Below are positions 5,773 to 6,788 of a DNA stretch of 6,788 nucleotides, one piece after another (positions within the stretch are counted from its first letter, which is position 1; each line of letters begins with the position of its first letter). The notes under the pieces were generated by a model. The model had not been told where the DNA came from. It saw nothing but the letters and a program-made list of their open reading frames with translations, and ran no database searches. Source of the stretch: Actinomycetota bacterium (GTDB taxonomy: Bacteria; Actinomycetota; Acidimicrobiia; IMCC26256; BP-133). A program made the position numbers and the translations under genes. The stretch covers positions 1 through 6,788 of the forward strand of contig JAUZEX010000623.1 in the NCBI GenBank assembly GCA_030838815.1. Direction: 5' to 3'.

Positions 5773-6647
5773 TAGGGAGCTTTACCTGCCTCCCCCGAGG
5801 CATCTGCCTCCCCCGAGGCACCTGCCTCCCCCGGGGAGACCGGCCCCGAACCGTTGGATGGTGCGTCGTCGGGAGACGGCCCGCTGGGCGGCCCGGGATC
5901 GATCGCCGCCGCGGCCGCTTCGGCCGCTTCGGCGGCCGCCACCGCCGCCGCCTCGGCCTCGATGTCGCGCAGCCATTCCCACGCCATCCGGGCCGCGGCC
6001 TGTTCTGCCTGCTTCTTCGACCGGCCCTCGCCCCGGCCTCGGGGCGTTCCCTGGAGCAACACGTTGGCGTAGAAGCGCTTGGCGTGGTCCGGGCCCTCGT
6101 CCCGCACCTCGTACCGGGGCATCTGGTCGAAGCGCCGGGCGGCCAGCTCCTGGAGGCGGGTCTTGTAGTCCTGCCCGCCGGGCCCCTCGGCGGCGGCGGC
6201 GATCCGCTCCCCGAGCAGAGCCATGACCAGCTTGTAGGCGGCGTCCCACCCGCCGTCGAGGTAGGTGGCGGCCAGCACCGCCTCCATGGCGTCGGCCAGG
6301 ATCGAGGGCTTCTCCCGCCCCCCGGAGAGGCCTTCGCCCTTCCCCAGCAGCACGAAGGTGCCGAGCTCGATCTCCGTGGCCAACTCGGCCAGGACGCCGG
6401 CGTTGACCACCGACGCCCGCACCTTGGCCAGCTCCCCTTCGGGGAGGTGGGGGAACGCCCGGTAGATGTAGTCGGTGACCACCAGCCCGAGGACGGCGTC
6501 GCCCAGGAACTCCAGCCGCTCGTTGGACTCGAACGTGGGGTTCTCGGCGCAGAACGACCGGTGGGCCAGGGCGCGGGCGATCAGACTCCGGTCGTCGAAC
6601 GGGCGCCCGAGCAGGTCCTCCAGGCGGTCGAGGGAGCTTTCGGCCAA
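5772..6647 (-). CDS. rnc: Ribonuclease III
   Basis: The 291-residue product has an RNase III catalytic domain (about 8-150) with the signature NERLEFLGDAVL at 42-53. Glu43, Glu46, Asp50, Glu70, Asp119 and Glu122 match the metal-binding and catalytic acids of the family. A double-stranded RNA-binding domain follows (about 158-228), ending in 'KKQAEQAAARMAWEWL'. Role: dimeric, Mg-dependent cleavage of double-stranded RNA in rRNA maturation and mRNA turnover. The protein is longer than the usual 220-250 residues because of a 60-residue Ala/Gly/Pro/Ser-rich tail (229-291) ending in GEAGAS-GEADAS-GEAG repeats. The start is a TTG at 6647: an in-frame stop (the acpP TGA at 6665-6663) and no ATG or GTG between leave no other choice, and the next Met is residue 121, inside the catalytic domain. 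A GAGAGG lies 11 nt upstream. Confidence 0.96.
   Translation of the reverse strand: MAESSLDRLEDLLGRPFDDRSLIARALAHRSFCAENPTFESNERLEFLGDAVLGLVVTDYIYRAFPHLPEGELAKVRASVVNAGVLAELATEIELGTFVLLGKGEGLSGGREKPSILADAMEAVLAATYLDGGWDAAYKLVMALLGERIAAAAEGPGGQDYKTRLQELAARRFDQMPRYEVRDEGPDHAKRFYANVLLQGTPRGRGEGRSKKQAEQAAARMAWEWLRDIEAEAAAVAAAEAAEAAAAAIDPGPPSGPSPDDAPSNGSGPVSPGEAGASGEADASGEAGKAP
5786..5836. repeat. 18-bp tandem repeat at the 3' end of rnc (about 3 copies)
   Basis: The 15-bp core CTGCCTCCCCCGAGG begins at 5786, 5804 and 5822; the first two copies are perfect and the third differs at one base. The 18-bp period keeps the rnc frame and encodes six-residue repeats (GEAGAS, GEADAS, GEAGKA) in the low-complexity tail. 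On the minus strand each copy contains GGGGGAGG, which resembles a strong Shine-Dalgarno sequence; the nearest copy lies about 16 nt upstream of the mutM start. Confidence 0.8.
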
Positions 6648-6662
6648 CGGCTCGCCGGCCTC

Positions 6663-6788
6663 TCAGCCCACCCGCTCGACGACGTAGTCGACGGCGTCGC
6701 GAACGGTACGGAGATCGGCCAGGTCCTCGTCTTCGATCCGGAAGCCCTCGGCGCGATCCTCCAGCTCCTGCTCGATGGCCTCCACCAG
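6663..6788 (-). CDS. acpP: Acyl carrier protein, C-terminal fragment cut by the window edge
   Basis: The last 41 residues are visible, starting LVEAIEQELEDRAEGFRI and continuing through 'EDEDLADLRTVRDAVDYVVERVG'. This is the second half of an acyl carrier protein: helix II following the (missing) Asp-Ser-Leu phosphopantetheine site, the acidic loop, and helix IV with the conserved 'TV.DAVDYV'. Family knowledge: ACP carries growing acyl chains as thioesters in type II fatty-acid synthesis. Gene order supports it, since acpP commonly precedes rnc. The serine attachment site is outside the window, so function cannot be confirmed. The TGA at 6665-6663 is in the same frame as rnc, 15 nt upstream of its TTG start. 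Confidence 0.85.
   Translation of the reverse strand: MVEAIEQELEDRAEGFRIEDEDLADLRTVRDAVDYVVERVG

Noticed and set aside
5841..5960. Possible frameshift or pseudogene in the Ala-rich end of rnc
   Set aside because: The frame stays open to a stop that overlaps the mutM start in the usual way, and all catalytic residues lie upstream, so the gene is intact.
1..6788. CRISPR array, tRNA or rRNA gene, insertion sequence, or defence system
   Set aside because: No spaced direct-repeat array, no structured RNA gene and no transposase or known defence-gene motif could be seen on either strand.

Overview
The window is a GC-rich (roughly 70-75%) bacterial chromosome segment. All seven recognisable genes lie on the minus strand, so transcription runs from the right end toward position 1. 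The GC content, the start codons (GTG, GTG and TTG among them), the long open shadow frames and the order acpP-rnc-mutM-acyP-smc suggest a high-GC Actinomycetota lineage. Acidimicrobiia or a relative is my best guess, but it rests on general resemblance and is not proven here.

Right to left: the 3' end of an acyl carrier protein gene (6663-6788), RNase III (rnc, 5772-6647), formamidopyrimidine-DNA glycosylase (mutM, 4951-5772), acylphosphatase (acyP, 4655-4954) and the chromosome-condensation ATPase SMC (1023-4610). These five form a compact housekeeping block. acpP and rnc are 15 nt apart, rnc and mutM share one base, mutM and acyP share four bases (GTGA), and acyP and smc are 44 nt apart. 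A single polycistronic mRNA with translational coupling is the simplest reading. The products serve unrelated jobs: fatty-acid carrier, dsRNA processing, oxidised-base repair, acyl-phosphate hydrolysis and chromosome organisation.

Left of smc the character changes. After a 206-nt spacer with two small inverted repeats comes a short secreted matrixin-like zinc metalloprotease (172-816). After another 73 nt comes the 5' end of a probable cyanate hydratase gene (1-98), cut by the window edge. ftsY, which often follows smc in actinobacteria, is not at this position.

The most unusual structure is inside smc. Two 53-bp copies of a palindromic element, identical at 52 of 53 positions and 69 bp apart, sit in frame in the part encoding the hinge. 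They add a duplicated 17-residue peptide. This looks like a palindromic element that has entered a coding gene, comparable in concept to the Rickettsia palindromic elements. A smaller 18-bp tandem repeat lies at the 3' end of rnc, just before the mutM start.
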